Notes under the pieces: generated by a model | The model's input: the letters and a program-made list of their open reading frames with translations, nothing else | What the model was told of the DNA's origin: nothing | The model's database searches: none | In this document: positions 50,650 through 60,695 of the stretch, piece after piece | Numbering within the stretch: position 1 is the first letter of the stretch | Layout of the letters: each line of letters begins with the position of its first letter | Position numbers and translations under genes: made by a program | DNA from: Varanus komodoensis | Taxonomy: Eukaryota; Chordata; Lepidosauria; Squamata; Varanidae | Assembly (NCBI RefSeq): GCF_004798865.1 | Contig: NW_025335641.1 | Coordinates: forward strand, 7,598,479 to 7,662,478 | Reading direction: 5' to 3' | DNA length: 64,000 bases

Positions 50650-51980
50650 CTAGGGGCTGAGTGTTCCCTGTTGTCTCGCCCCTGGGAAGACTCGACCACA
50701 ATGGAGTTGGGCTTCGGATGTTTCAGAGGAAGGGAATATCTTGCTCTTTGACTTTGCACATGGACTCATACCTCCTAGATGTCGATTGAGGCTGGTTGGG
50801 AGGGTTGCAATTAACGGGATGGTTGTAATTAATGGGATGGTAACAGTGGATGATTGTTCTTTACGGACAATATCATAGAAGTTGTCCTTGTTAATGTTGG
50901 GCTGGTGCTCAACTTCAATCTCCAAGGCTCTAGTTAAGCGGTCCATAAGTTCGCCAAAGGTAGTGTAGGATTCTTCAGGCAACCCAGGTCCCTGGGTGGA
51001 GATGACTGCTGCAGGGGATGCAGAACACTCATCCAAGTCCTCAGAGTCCGAGTCATATGGGTATGGCAGACTGGAGGATGATTGAGCCAGAGGAGGAGGA
51101 TGGTGAGAGGTCGTCGGTGCTGAAGTAGAAGGAGCTTCAGCCCTTGTCGGTTGGGATCGATGTCTATATTCCCTCGGTTGGTAGTAGCTGTATGGGGGTG
51201 GGTGTCTCCAATAGTGAGGTTGTGAGGATTCCGGACCTTCGTAAGGCATCAGGACCCATGATCTGGCAGATTGACCAGATGAGTGGCGGTGCTGGTGGGG
51301 TTCGACCACCGTGGTCCTCCGAGGGGCCTCCGGAGAGGATGGCATTGGAGTTGGACAGCGGGCCAGTTGATGGCACGGCAACAATCGTGGAGGAGAGTCT
51401 TGGATCTCTCCATCCGACATAGACCCATGAACGACGGGTTCAGGTGGATGCAACATCATTGGGACCGCAGGCTCAACCTTTTGTGGGGATTCAGGCAGCA
51501 TCACCTGCATCAACGCCCTTGGTGTTGGTGCAGAGGGTGTCAGGATCGATGGTGCTGTCTGGACCGATGGGGCGGTCGAATCCGAATCGCTCTGTGATTC
51601 TGGAGCAAGCTTATGCTTCCAGCTAGCCTTGCCCGACTTATCTTTTTTGGCTTCCTTCGGGACAGACGGATCCCCATGGACAGAATGCTTCCGCTTCTCC
51701 TTTTGTTTGAGTGAGGAGTGGGAGGAGCGAGAGGTCTCCTCGGAAGCAACTCCCCTGGACGGTGGGCGAGGGGAGGTCACCATAGAAGGGCGGGCCATAT
51801 AGGCTGGGCGACGAGCTCGTTGGAGGCTTGTAAGGCCTGATCCCAAAGGATCTTTCTCAGCCTGTTGTCTCGGTTTTTCCTGGCCTGTTTAGCGAAGGCC
51901 TGGCAGTGCCCACATTTGTCGGTGTGATGCCGCTCTCCCAAGCAGAGGAGGCAGAGCTCAAGTGGGTCCTCTGGGGACAT
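50650..51980 (-). pseudogene. DIRS Gag-like region
   Basis: This is the first coding part of the element. It begins with a short Cys/His-rich motif (CLLCLGERHHTDKC then CGHC), which is the zinc-knuckle-like signature at the N-terminus of vertebrate DIRS Gag proteins. A long, Pro/Ser-rich, low-complexity segment follows. It is part of the fossil copy described for the whole element. Confidence 0.75.
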
Positions 51981-52235
51981 TTTGGCCCCGCATTTTGAAC
52001 ACTTTCAAACAGTCATGCGCTGAGCCATCGAGAAGATAAGAAGGAGATAGTAAAGGTAAGGAAAAAAAGAGATATTAAACTTTTTTTTTTGGAAGGTGTA
52101 AAGAGGAAGAGAATTAACTGGGAAACAAGGGAAAATAACTTGGATAGATTCAACTGGAAAATTTTTAAGAGAACAACAATCAGGTACGAGAAGACAGAGT
52201 AATGGCTCGAGGCAATGTGATCAGTGGTCGAAAGA

Positions 52236-52397
52236 AGACTGAGAAAAATGGCAGGCGCTCCGCCCTATATAGCACCAGGGGGGAGGGGTGCGGCGTTCCC
52301 ACCAAAAACCGTTGTAGCTTTGGTATTCTGGCCGACAACAGGCACTGCACAGGCACAGTACCCATTATGTGTGATGCACAGAGACCACGAAGAAGAA
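52236..52397 (-). repeat. DIRS right inverted terminal repeat (5' end of the element)
   Basis: This is the reverse complement of the left repeat, from AGACTGAG at 52236 to the TACCCATTATGTGTGA core at 52359-52374. The extra outer ~23 bp (to GAAGAA at about 52397) match the second half of the internal complementary region. The shared CTATATAG-containing segment is a possible promoter, as expected at a DIRS 5' end. Confidence 0.9.
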
Positions 52398-54879
52398 CAA
52401 CCTGTTTCAATGAGAGCCTTCCGGTCAGCTGGCAACCTCAGTAATTTGAGGTTGTCTCACTAATTTGAGTAATATGAGTAGCAATGGGGTTTTCTATTCA
52501 TGTTTTCTGGGGAGGAGGAGCTGTCCTAAATCCCCAACTCTTCTTGTGTTCCCCTTTGAACAAGTAAGCAAGCAAACCAAAAAGGCCAGATGGTGACATG
52601 CCTTCCATCCCACCACCTTTCTTGATCGCAGTTCAAACTCAGTTCGATCTGAACCCTCAACCTTAAGGATTTGACTGACATGGGAAAGTATTTACAGGAT
52701 GCCGTTCAAACTCCTGATTGAAGATAACAATCATGTATTCTTGTCCATGCCACTTCTATCATACTCATTCTGATCTCAATTATTCACCGATATGAATATA
52801 TCCCCACAGCTTGAATCTGTAGTAGAATTCTCTTGCAAGTTGAACACTATGGTTCTTTAGAAAAATGTCTGGTCCAGCAAAGGAGGTGGGGGAGCAATTT
52901 CCATAGAAGGTTATAAGAGCAATGTTTGGTTGTCTGCAAAAGGGAAGTGGGACTTAGTTTGCTTTCTCAAGGAAGGAACCAGAAGGACATCTTTCAATTC
53001 ATAAAGTGACAGCTTAATATTCCAATAGTTTCCAATAATTTTCTCCGGTTTTCATTAGGTAGGCATGTTACAGCTAGGGGGAGGTGAGGTAGGCATTCTA
53101 AGAATATTGTAAATATTAGTACCAGTTTTGCATTCCAACTGCTATGTTGGAATATATCAACTTGCAATGTTGAGATGACTAACTAGCTAGTGGGTACAAA
53201 ATGTAGAGGGGCTTTTAAGGAGTCAGTTCATTCTGATACACTATGAGTCATACAGAACAATTCACTTAACATTTGTCTCCTCTGGAAAGATAAAGTCACC
53301 ATAAAATTAAGGAAAAATCGGAACCACGAAGAATTCAGGCCTGACCCAAATACTTTTTGATGAAAAGACTAGGTGATAATACAGACATTGTACAGCCTTG
53401 TTCTGTGATGGAGGTCATATGAGAATATTAAAATCATTGCTCAATTTAAAAGCTCAGCTATGTGGGTCACTTCCAAACTGTGAACACATCTGATGTCCTT
53501 GCATCAAATTAAGAAATGCTGGTACTTGATTGCATCAAATTCAGAAATGCTGGTACTAGAAAGAATATACTTCTAGGTCACCATGAGTCAACAAACAAAA
53601 ACCATCTCCCTCGCAATAGACATTGACTTGGTTAAACACTGGAACCTTTCTTGATTGGCCATTTTCTTTTCTACATTTCTCCTGATTTTTGGCACTTCCT
53701 CTTATGCTAGAGTATATTTAGGTGTGCCAAAGGTTCAGAATTGGCTCACTGGCTTGTATAACCTCATTGTGCACACACATGTGCTAACTATGTACATTTG
53801 GCATTCTGGCGTATGCCAGAACCCTCAGAATACAGCTCCAGAGTGCTTCTGTGTGGACATGCTAGGTGTGGTAAACATGGGCTTTCCTTATTCACTGTTG
53901 CATGTGCAGGAGCTCTGTATGCTTGCAGGCACGTATGAAACAAACCTTTGAGGCAAGCTATTTCTGTGATGCCTTACAGGCAAATTCCCAGACTACATAT
54001 AACAGATAATAGACACTGTGCTGGAAATGATTTCTGGGTAAGGAGATGAGACAAACAGGTTCTGAATGAAAATTGGGAGTTCCCAATAAGGATAGGGGGC
54101 AAACGAAGAACCGGAACATCTCTGATTTTTTGCATTATGTATATAAGCAAGCTTCTGGATGTATGAATAAGTGTGTGTCTTTAGAAATAACTAATCAACG
54201 TTTTGTTTAACCCATAGTTCTATGGCATTGGTCTCTGCTGGTATCCCAAAAGTTAAACTTAAGAGGATGCAAATCCTTTCAGCAGGGACAAAATGTGGCT
54301 GTTGCTGGCTCAACAATGATACGAATCATCGAGAAGGAGCTGCTGAGGAGTGGTCATGCGCAGCTACAAAAATCAATACGCGTTCTTATCTTTAATGGCA
54401 AATCACTCTGTGTTTGCAATGTTCTTGTTCTGAAGAGATGGAATCCCCTGACTAAAGGGTGGTGGAAAGTCTTGGGGTGGGGAGATGGAAAACAAAGCCT
54501 TTACCCCAGCTTATGAGACTGAAATCCCTTTACAGATCCCTTGTGTCACCTTGACATTTGTGGAACATAACATCTCGATTCTGTACAGACAAAGCAGCAT
54601 TCATGGGGGCGAAAACCTGGCTTGTGTTTCACATTGAGAGCCCGTGGACTCTTCTACTCAGTCCACAGATGTATATAAATAGTAGCTTTGTCATGTGTTA
54701 GCCAAGCATGCTGCAAAAAGTCCAAGGACCATGTTTGTCCAGGAAAGACACAACAATGAAGAAAATCCCTCCTCATTTTGCCAAAGAATCCAAACCAGTC
54801 ACAGCAAACAACAAGCAACACCTCCTGAACAGCTCCTGCTCTCCTGCGTTGCTCCGTGGACGTGCCTCCTGCCCCTGGG
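52398..54879 (-). other. TGFBR3: TGFBR3 3' UTR and immediate downstream sequence, end unknown
   Basis: This is minus-strand sequence following the TAA stop. The human gene has a 3' UTR of a few kilobases, so much or all of this block may be transcribed. I found no AATAAA on the minus strand between the stop and the DIRS element; the closest signal is an ATTAAA at 54391-54396. No open frame here resembles a known protein, and no repeat is obvious. Confidence 0.55.
54391..54396 (-). promoter_or_regulatory. Candidate polyadenylation hexamer (ATTAAA) for TGFBR3
   Basis: The minus strand reads ATTAAA about 490 bases after the TGFBR3 stop, followed within about 25 bases by a U-rich run (GATTTTTGTAG) that could act as a downstream element. 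It is the only near-canonical hexamer I found between the stop codon and the DIRS element. It would give a UTR much shorter than the human one, so a distal site is also likely. Confidence 0.2.
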
Positions 54880-54998
54880 TTAGGCCGTGCTGCTGCTGGA
54901 ACAGGGTGTGCTTTGTGTGCTGACAATGCTGTGGGCTGCACTGCTGTTTTCCGAGGCGGGGGCCAATGTGGGGACCTGCTGCTTTCCTGCTGGTTCTC
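54880..54998 (-). CDS. TGFBR3: TGFBR3 (betaglycan) last coding exon: cytoplasmic tail and stop codon
   Basis: The minus strand has an acceptor (CCCCCACCTCCAG) followed by 119 bp: two bases completing the Gly codon begun in the transmembrane exon, then 38 codons and TAA at 54882-54880. The product begins GEPAGKQQVPT, continues with the Ser-rich ASENSSAAHS and ends in STQSTPCSSSSTA. This matches the known betaglycan tail almost residue for residue. The final Ser-Ser-Thr-Ala is the class I PDZ ligand that in mammals binds GIPC. The STQSTP segment holds the threonines of the region that type II receptor phosphorylates to recruit beta-arrestin2. Tail length equals the mammalian one, so the exon looks functional. 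A sequence difference from human is Val in place of Gly in HSI(G)STQ. Frame, phase, length and C-terminus all agree, so the assignment is firm. Confidence 0.97.
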
Positions 54999-55424
54999 CT
55001 GGAGGTGGGGGAAAGGGGGAGGAAATAAACAAACAAGAAAGCAAAACACAAGAACTCAGTGTTACGAGGGAGACTGTCTACAAGCACCTTCACCTTGTCA
55101 TTTCCGAAGGAGAAAGAAATGGTACACAGAGGCTTCAAAGAGGAAAATTTAACTTTTTTGTTAAAAAGTGCTGCAAGATGCTCACAGCTACATGCACCAG
55201 TTGTATGGAAACAGGCAGCTTGTGTTGTTGGTTGCTTGGCAAAATAGCTGGTTGCAAGCTCACTGGAGAATGGCAGGATTGATTTACTGCTGTCTTGTCA
55301 AGAGACTGAAGTCACACAGTTTTGAAGTCAGGCAGATCCTTTGTAAACTTTTGCGTGTGTTTCGAGGATAAGTATGCTGGAAGGTAAGCCAAGTGCATGC
55401 TCTAGCTTGTACAGAAACACTTTC

Positions 55425-55640
55425 TTTAAATTGATATATATCTATCTCATTTGTATCCTGCTATTACTCCAAGGAGCTAAAAAACTGAACGGGAGAAATA
55501 ATTCCATTTTATCCTCATGGCAAGCCTATGTTAGGAAACGCATGTATTCTTCCCTCAAAGCCATCTTGAGATTTGCAGCTGGCTGGATGGTCAAACCTGG
55601 CACTCCCTGATTCCAGTTCAACACACTATCCACTGTACCA
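55425..55640 (-). mobile_element. tRNA-derived SINE, Sauria-like, degenerate (in TGFBR3 intron)
   Basis: The plus strand shows the reverse complement of the SINE: a TTTGTATCCTGCTATTACTC tail region, CATTTTATCCTCATGGCAAG, and the tRNA-like head GGCACTCCCTGATTCCAGTT then CTATCCACTGTACC. It lies in the same sense as TGFBR3. Confidence 0.65.
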
Positions 55641-55945
55641 GATGTGAGCAACCTGTGGGCCTCCAGATGCTAAGAGCATGGGACTGGGACTCAGGAGATC
55701 TGAATTCTAGTCCCACTCAGCCATGAAGCCAGCTGGGTGACTTTGGGACAGTCACACACTCTCAGCCCAACCTACCTCACAGGGTTGTTGTTGTGGGGAT
55801 GGGACTGAGAACAGGAGGAGGAGAATGATGTAAGCCACTCTGAGTTCTTTTTAAGAAAAAGGTGGGATATAAATCTAATAAATAAAGAAATAAGCTCCCA
55901 TCATTTGTCAGCATTGCATATGCTGAGTCAGGCTGGTGGGAGTTA
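55640..55945. mobile_element. Palindromic MITE (family A) split by a Sauria SINE
   Basis: The left arm (GCAACCTGTGGGCCTCCAGATG, about 55648-55669) and the remainder (CTCCCATCATTTGTCAGC, from 55895) are parts of one family A MITE, interrupted by the SINE at 55670-55893. Confidence 0.65.
55670..55893 (+). mobile_element. Sauria SINE, full length (in TGFBR3 intron)
   Basis: Runs from TAAGAGCATGGGACTGGGAC through ACTCAGCCATGAAGCCAGCT, CCAACCTACCTCACAGGG and GTGGGATATAAATCTAATAA to an AATAAA-type tail. It is one of the cleanest SINE copies in the window. It is antisense to TGFBR3. Confidence 0.92.
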
Positions 55946-55947
55946 AC

Positions 55948-56240
55948 ATAGAAACATAGAAAACAGAGCAAGTCAGAAGGGGTCTCCCGGGCCATCTAGT
56001 CTGACCTCCAGCACCAGCCGGCTCCACTCACGACATGCCCACCATGTGGATGTCCAGCACCGATGGGGCCTCAACGACCTCTCGTGGAAGCCCATTCCAC
56101 ACCCTCGGGGTCCTGACTGTCAGGAAGTGCTTCCTAGCACCCAAACGAAACCTTGGCTCCCTGAGCTTTGCTCCGTTGGAGCACGCAGGCTTTCCCTCCA
56201 TACAGGTATCCCCGTGCAACACTATACCACTCTGTCTTGC
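55948..56240 (-). mobile_element. CR1 LINE 3' fragment (in TGFBR3 intron)
   Basis: Closely matches the 3' part of the CR1 at 33216-33845: AAGTCAGAAGGGGTCTC, CCATTCCACACCCTCGGGGT and GAAGTGCTTCCTAGCACCCA. The minus-strand frame has the CR1 C-terminus FLTVRTPRVWNGLPREV. Severely 5'-truncated. Confidence 0.9.
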
Positions 56241-56511
56241 TTTCTAGATGGATTCAAAGGAAACACTGGGAATGAATCTCACAGGGGGCTTATGAAAGCC
56301 ACAGAAGCAGCAGGAATGGGATGGGATAGCAAGGCACAGAGGCAAGGAAGGTCAGTTGTCCCGTTGGAGGGAGGCGGTGGGCCTGTCATAGTACTAGGAT
56401 TTCACTAGTGAGCCTGTAGGGACGATACCACTGTGGGCTGATCCAGACCTGCAAAATCCAGTTTAATCTAATTGAAGGCAGAGATGGCAACATGGAGAAA
56501 ATATGCATTAC

Positions 56512-56833
56512 TACCCTGTTTCCCCAAAAATAAGACCTAACCAGAAAATAAACCCTAGCATGATTTTTCCAGGATGCTTGTAATATAAGCCCTACCGCCA
56601 GAACAAGCCCCAGTTAAGATCATTATCCAGACGGACATTTAGTACGTTCATTACATCACAATTTGGGGTCTGGAGAGTTATGACGATGTTCCAGAAGATG
56701 GCATGACTGTATTTGAATAAATGTAGATTTTTGTACATGAAAAAATAAGACATCACCTGAAAATAAGCCCTAGTGCATCTTTTAGAGCAAAAATTAATAT
56801 AAGACCTGGTCTTATTTTCAGGGTAACACGGTG
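56512..56833. mobile_element. TIR MITE with CC(G)TGTTTCCCC-type ends (in TGFBR3 intron)
   Basis: The left end TACCCTGTTTCCCCAAAAAT is inverted relative to the right end (reverse complement CACCGTGTTACCCTGAAAAT). Both continue into AAATAAGACC. Inside, AAATAAGCCCTAGTGCATC and TTATATTAAT-type segments repeat the motif. It is a common squamate MITE with no coding capacity; the superfamily is not certain. Confidence 0.75.
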
Positions 56834-56949
56834 TTATCATTGTGAAAGCACTCACAGATGAGACACGTTTTCTGAGACAGGTCAAAACCTAACCTGACAT
56901 TTCTGCAGCATCGTATTCTTCTGTATTTTTAGTAGTAATCAGCATAAAT

Positions 56950-57075
56950 CAGCTTTCCACAACCTGGAGCCCTCCAGCTGTTTGGACTACAACTCCCATG
57001 GCCATACTGCCTGGGAATGATGACAGTTATAATTCAGTACATCTGGGGAACACCAGACTGGGGAAGGCTGCTGTA
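56950..57075. mobile_element. Palindromic MITE (family A), well preserved (in TGFBR3 intron)
   Basis: CTTTCCACAACCTGGAGCCC and GTTTGGACTACAACTCCCAT at the left, CATCTGGGGAACACCAGACT and GGGGAAGGCTGC at the right in inverted orientation. It is the clearest copy of the family in the window. Confidence 0.75.
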
Positions 57076-59084
57076 AACAATACCTGTAAAGTTGCATATG
57101 AAGATTAATCTGGTCACTTACTGGTCATTACTTCAGACACATGAATACCCTTCCCTAACACTGCAAAACTCATCTCAAAGAAAAGGTGGAAAGCAAACCT
57201 CCCTTGACTAAAAACTGGGAATACTTGAGGGGAGGGGTAGCCACCCTATTTCCATATAAACGCAGAGCTGCAGATGCTTCCATTCCCTTAATAGGGCCCC
57301 TCAAACCCAGTGCCAGGAAAGTGATCTGCAAAATGTAGAACTGGCCTACATTCCCGGCTGCTGGATCCTATTACAGCTACGCTGTCACCCATTCTATAAA
57401 CCACACTATTGCACAGAGCTCTGCAGCAATCACGGCATATCAGAGATGATCTGTAAACGTTTTGTTCTAACTTTGTGTAGATGAATACCTTTTCATCTTC
57501 AGGGAAAACGGCATGCACAGCTGTCAAAATTTAGATGCCAAAAATACACTGTCTCATATGTTCCCTCCCCCCTTTCTTCTTGCAAGACAATTTTCTTCAT
57601 TTTCCCTTTTCAAATTTAGGGTTGTGCCCCCTCATCTTACTGGCACAGGCCTCTGCTGGAGTTTAAATCTTTGCTCTGGATCTTCTTCCAAGAAAAAGAG
57701 TTCTCTGTATCTACCATGAACCTCAATACAGTCCTATTGATCCCATTATTAGCTGTATATGAGATAATCCTAGGAGTCATAAATCCACATTGACTGGTGA
57801 ATGTCCCACCAACTGGGGAGGAAGTTCATGGAAACATGGCCATCAAGATGGTTTGTATCTGACCAGGAGGGTTCCTGCCTCAATTTCCCTTCCCAGCTCT
57901 CCTTGCCTACATTTCTTTCCTTTGGCACCTGCATCCCATAGTCCAGCTTGCCACTTGGAGCATGGAATTTTCCAGAATACAAAGAAGGGAGAGGGCAGAG
58001 GGAGTGGATTAGTTTACTTGCTGCTGCTGCAATAGTTACGCTGTGTAGTGAGCCCTTTCCTTATTGTTCTTCCTAGGCCTCAGGGGCTTTCAGGAGACTT
58101 ATGAGAAAAAGGTCAGTAATTCCCAAGGTCAGCTTATTATCTTCCATTTCCTCTAAGTTCTTTAACAATATGTCCCTTGCCTACCCTCAAAAGCTGCTCC
58201 AGAGGGGAGAAACTGCCAGAGAGGTGTTAGTTTAATTACCTTCTTTTCCCCCTCTGTAAAATTATACTTTCCTATGCATCTCCAAAACACATCTCTATTT
58301 CAATCCATTCGTTTAGATCCTTGGTTTTTAAGAATGCAAGGCAGCCGACCCTTGGCATTTCCCCCTAAACGTAATTAAAAGTTTATGAAATAAAAAATCC
58401 AAAATATACACAACATGCAAAGAATACAACTAAAAGTAAATCATCCCATTAGAAGCCAATACTTTTCTCTCTGCTGCCCATGCACAGAACAAATAAAAAT
58501 AAAGAAAAGACAAATAAAAAGTCAAGTCCTCTGGCAGACTCAACACAAACATATACTTTTATAGTCAAGCTAGAAGTTCTTCCAAAAATGTAATTACAGG
58601 CCACCATGCTTCCTTTCCCCGTTTTTTCTCCCCCGCTGAAATTCTGAAATTGTGGCTGTTTACTTCTGATTAGTAGCAGCGTTTGCTCCCTCAAGTGTAG
58701 GCATGTCAGGCACCTGCCAAGCACACACAGACAAGTTTCCTCTTCTTCACTGCCACAATCTGCGTGCTCCTCTGCTTGTTTTGCTGGCCTGGACAATGGA
58801 ACTAGTGAGGAGGAGGGGGGACCGGTGCCACTGTGGACTCGCTCACTGCCTCTCTGCTTGTCCAGCGAGCAAGCAAGCGGTAGCAGCGAGGTGAAAGAAG
58901 ACAAGCAGCAAGAGCAGCTGGTGACAGCAGTGGTGAGTGGACAGGGCCCCACAAAACTTTGACCTGCACTGGACAGCAGATCCTACACTAATCAGACTCA
59001 ACTAATGGTTTAGCTTTTTTCCTATTTGGGTGCTACCACGAGGCAAATAGCAATTAAAAGTGTCTGCATTTAAAAAAAATTCAA

Positions 59085-60187
59085 TAATTCCATTTTGTCC
59101 CCCTTGCTATTTAACATCTACATGAAAACGCTGGGAGAGGTCATTAGGAGGTGTGGGCTGTGGAATCATCAGTACGCTGATGATACCCAGCTCTACCTCT
59201 TTCTCAACCGATCCAGGTGAGGCAGTGGCTGTACTGAACCGGTGCTTGGCCGAGGTAATGGGCTGGATGAGGGCCAACAAACTGAAGCTCAATCCAGACG
59301 GAGGTCCTGTTGGTGGGTGGCTCGGGCCTCGGGATGGGGGACTTGAGCCTTGTCCTAAATGGGGTTGTACTCCCTCTGAGGGACAGGGTTCGCAGCTTGG
59401 GAGTGCTCCTTGACCCTGAGTTGTCACTAGAAGCTCAGGTGATGGCGGTGGTGAGGAGTGCCTTCCTTCAGCTTCGGCTGATCCATCAGCTGTATCCCTT
59501 CCTGGAGAACGACTGCCTGGCGACAGTGACACATGCGTTGGTAACTTCCCAATTAGACTTCTGTAACGCGCTCTACGTGGGGCTACCCTTGAAGACGGTC
59601 CGGATACTTCAATTGGTGCAGAATAGAGCTGCCAGGTTGCTGACGGGGACTGGGCATTGTTCTCATATAACCCCAGTTCTCCGTCAGCTTCACTGGCTCC
59701 CAATTGAAGTCCGGACCCAATTCAAGGTGTTGGTTATGACCTATAAAGCCCTCAACAGCTTGGGACCTGGTTATCTAAAGGAGCGCCTGCATCCATATAT
59801 GCTCTCCCACCCCTTGAGATCGGCAACAGATGCCCTTCTCCAGGAACCCTCCGTGAATGATATTAGGAGGGTGAGTACCCGGAGGAGGGCCTTCTCTGCG
59901 GTGGCACCCCACCTATGGAATGCACTCCCCAGAGAGGTCCACCTGGCACCATCATTATTGGTTTTTCAGTGCCAGGCTAAGACCTTTTTATTTAAAACTT
60001 ATTTTAATTGTTATTATGTATTTATAGGATTTTAAATTTTTAAGCCGAGATGTTACCGGGCTTTTTAATCTTTAATTGTATAAATGGTTATTTATATGTT
60101 TTAATTATGCTGTGAGCCGCCCCGAGGCTTTGTTGCGATGGGGGCGGCATAGAAATGTTTTAAATAAATAAAAATAAATAAATAAAA
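59085..60187 (+). mobile_element. L2 LINE, 3' third of the reverse-transcriptase ORF plus 3' UTR (in TGFBR3 intron)
   Basis: Begins in the palm domain (ILSPLLFNIYMKTLGEV, then the YADDTQLYL catalytic box near 59170). It continues through WMRANKLKLNPD, HALVTSQLDFCNALYVGLP, VLRQLHWLPIEVRTQFKVL and RRAFSAVAPHLWNALPREV to a stop near 60035. Two indels (about 59215 and 59305) break the frame; the last 241 codons are open. The 3' UTR has GAGCCGCCCCGAGGCTTTG and an (ATAA)n tail. It is antisense to TGFBR3, 5'-truncated and among the younger LINEs here. Confidence 0.93.
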
Positions 60188-60554
60188 TAAAAGTCAGCAT
60201 CTCCCTTATTTATATCTCCTAAAAAGTGTCGGTAGATTAAAGCCTTACTCATACTTACACGGCAAGCCTCTCTGGGTCTACTCAGAAGAAAGGCTCACAA
60301 AATACAATAGGATCTACATCTAGATAAATGGCTACAGGATCACAACCATAGGCATTTTTGTTTTAATAAGAGTTTGAATCATTTTCCAAAACAGGTGCGC
60401 TTGGAGGATGCCCTTCAAGGGTGAGGTTGACACTACAGCACAACTCAGTAACTTAACATCTATCCAAAAACTGCAAGGTGGATTTCCAGGGAGCAGGGGG
60501 AAGGTGTGAATCTGCATATGTGGGTCTTCTTCAAGCTGATGGCAGAGAGCACTT

Positions 60555-60695
60555 CTCACACATTCCAACAACCCTGTGAGGTTGTTTGCTATTGCTTTTA
60601 TTTTACAGATGGAAAGCACAATCCAACAAGCCAGCAATGTATGAGTGGCAACGTGAATCCCAGTCCCTTGAGCCCATGCTAAACAGCCTTAACAC
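60555..60695 (-). mobile_element. MIR SINE (in TGFBR3 intron)
   Basis: The plus strand shows CAACAACCCTGTGAGGTTGT, TTTTATTTTACAGATGGAAA, GTGGCAACGTGAATCCCAGT and GAGCCCATGCTAAACAGCC. This is the order of a reverse-complemented MIR. Confidence 0.75.

Larger units (their letters stand above)
46714..52397 (-). mobile_element. DIRS-like tyrosine-recombinase retroelement, structurally near complete, coding broken
   Basis: About 5.7 kb in minus orientation. The parts are in DIRS order: an inverted terminal repeat at each end, a Gag-like region with a Cys/His knuckle, reverse transcriptase with RNase H, a tyrosine recombinase, and an internal complementary region near the 3' end whose two halves are complementary to the two outer ends. 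No target duplication is expected for this superfamily and none is seen. The reading frames are interrupted in a handful of places, so this is a fossil copy. The two terminal repeats differ at about ten positions in ~138 bp by hand count, and most of the frames still read, which suggests moderate age; DIRS ends need not be identical at insertion, so this is a rough guide. It is a squamate/amniote-type DIRS rather than a Ngaro or PAT element, because it has inverted rather than split direct repeats. Confidence 0.92.

Noticed and set aside
54654-55049. 131-codon minus-strand frame overlapping the TGFBR3 tail exon
   Set aside because: It is in a different frame from the real tail, ignores the splice acceptor at 54999 and reads a low-complexity, proline-rich product.
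58449-58952. 167-codon minus-strand frame inside the TGFBR3 intron, in the gene's sense
   Set aside because: No splice sites in a matching phase between the two TGFBR3 exons and no recognisable motif. The two known exons already join in frame without it.
59107-59703. 198-codon minus-strand frame
   Set aside because: Antisense shadow of the L2 reverse-transcriptase sequence.
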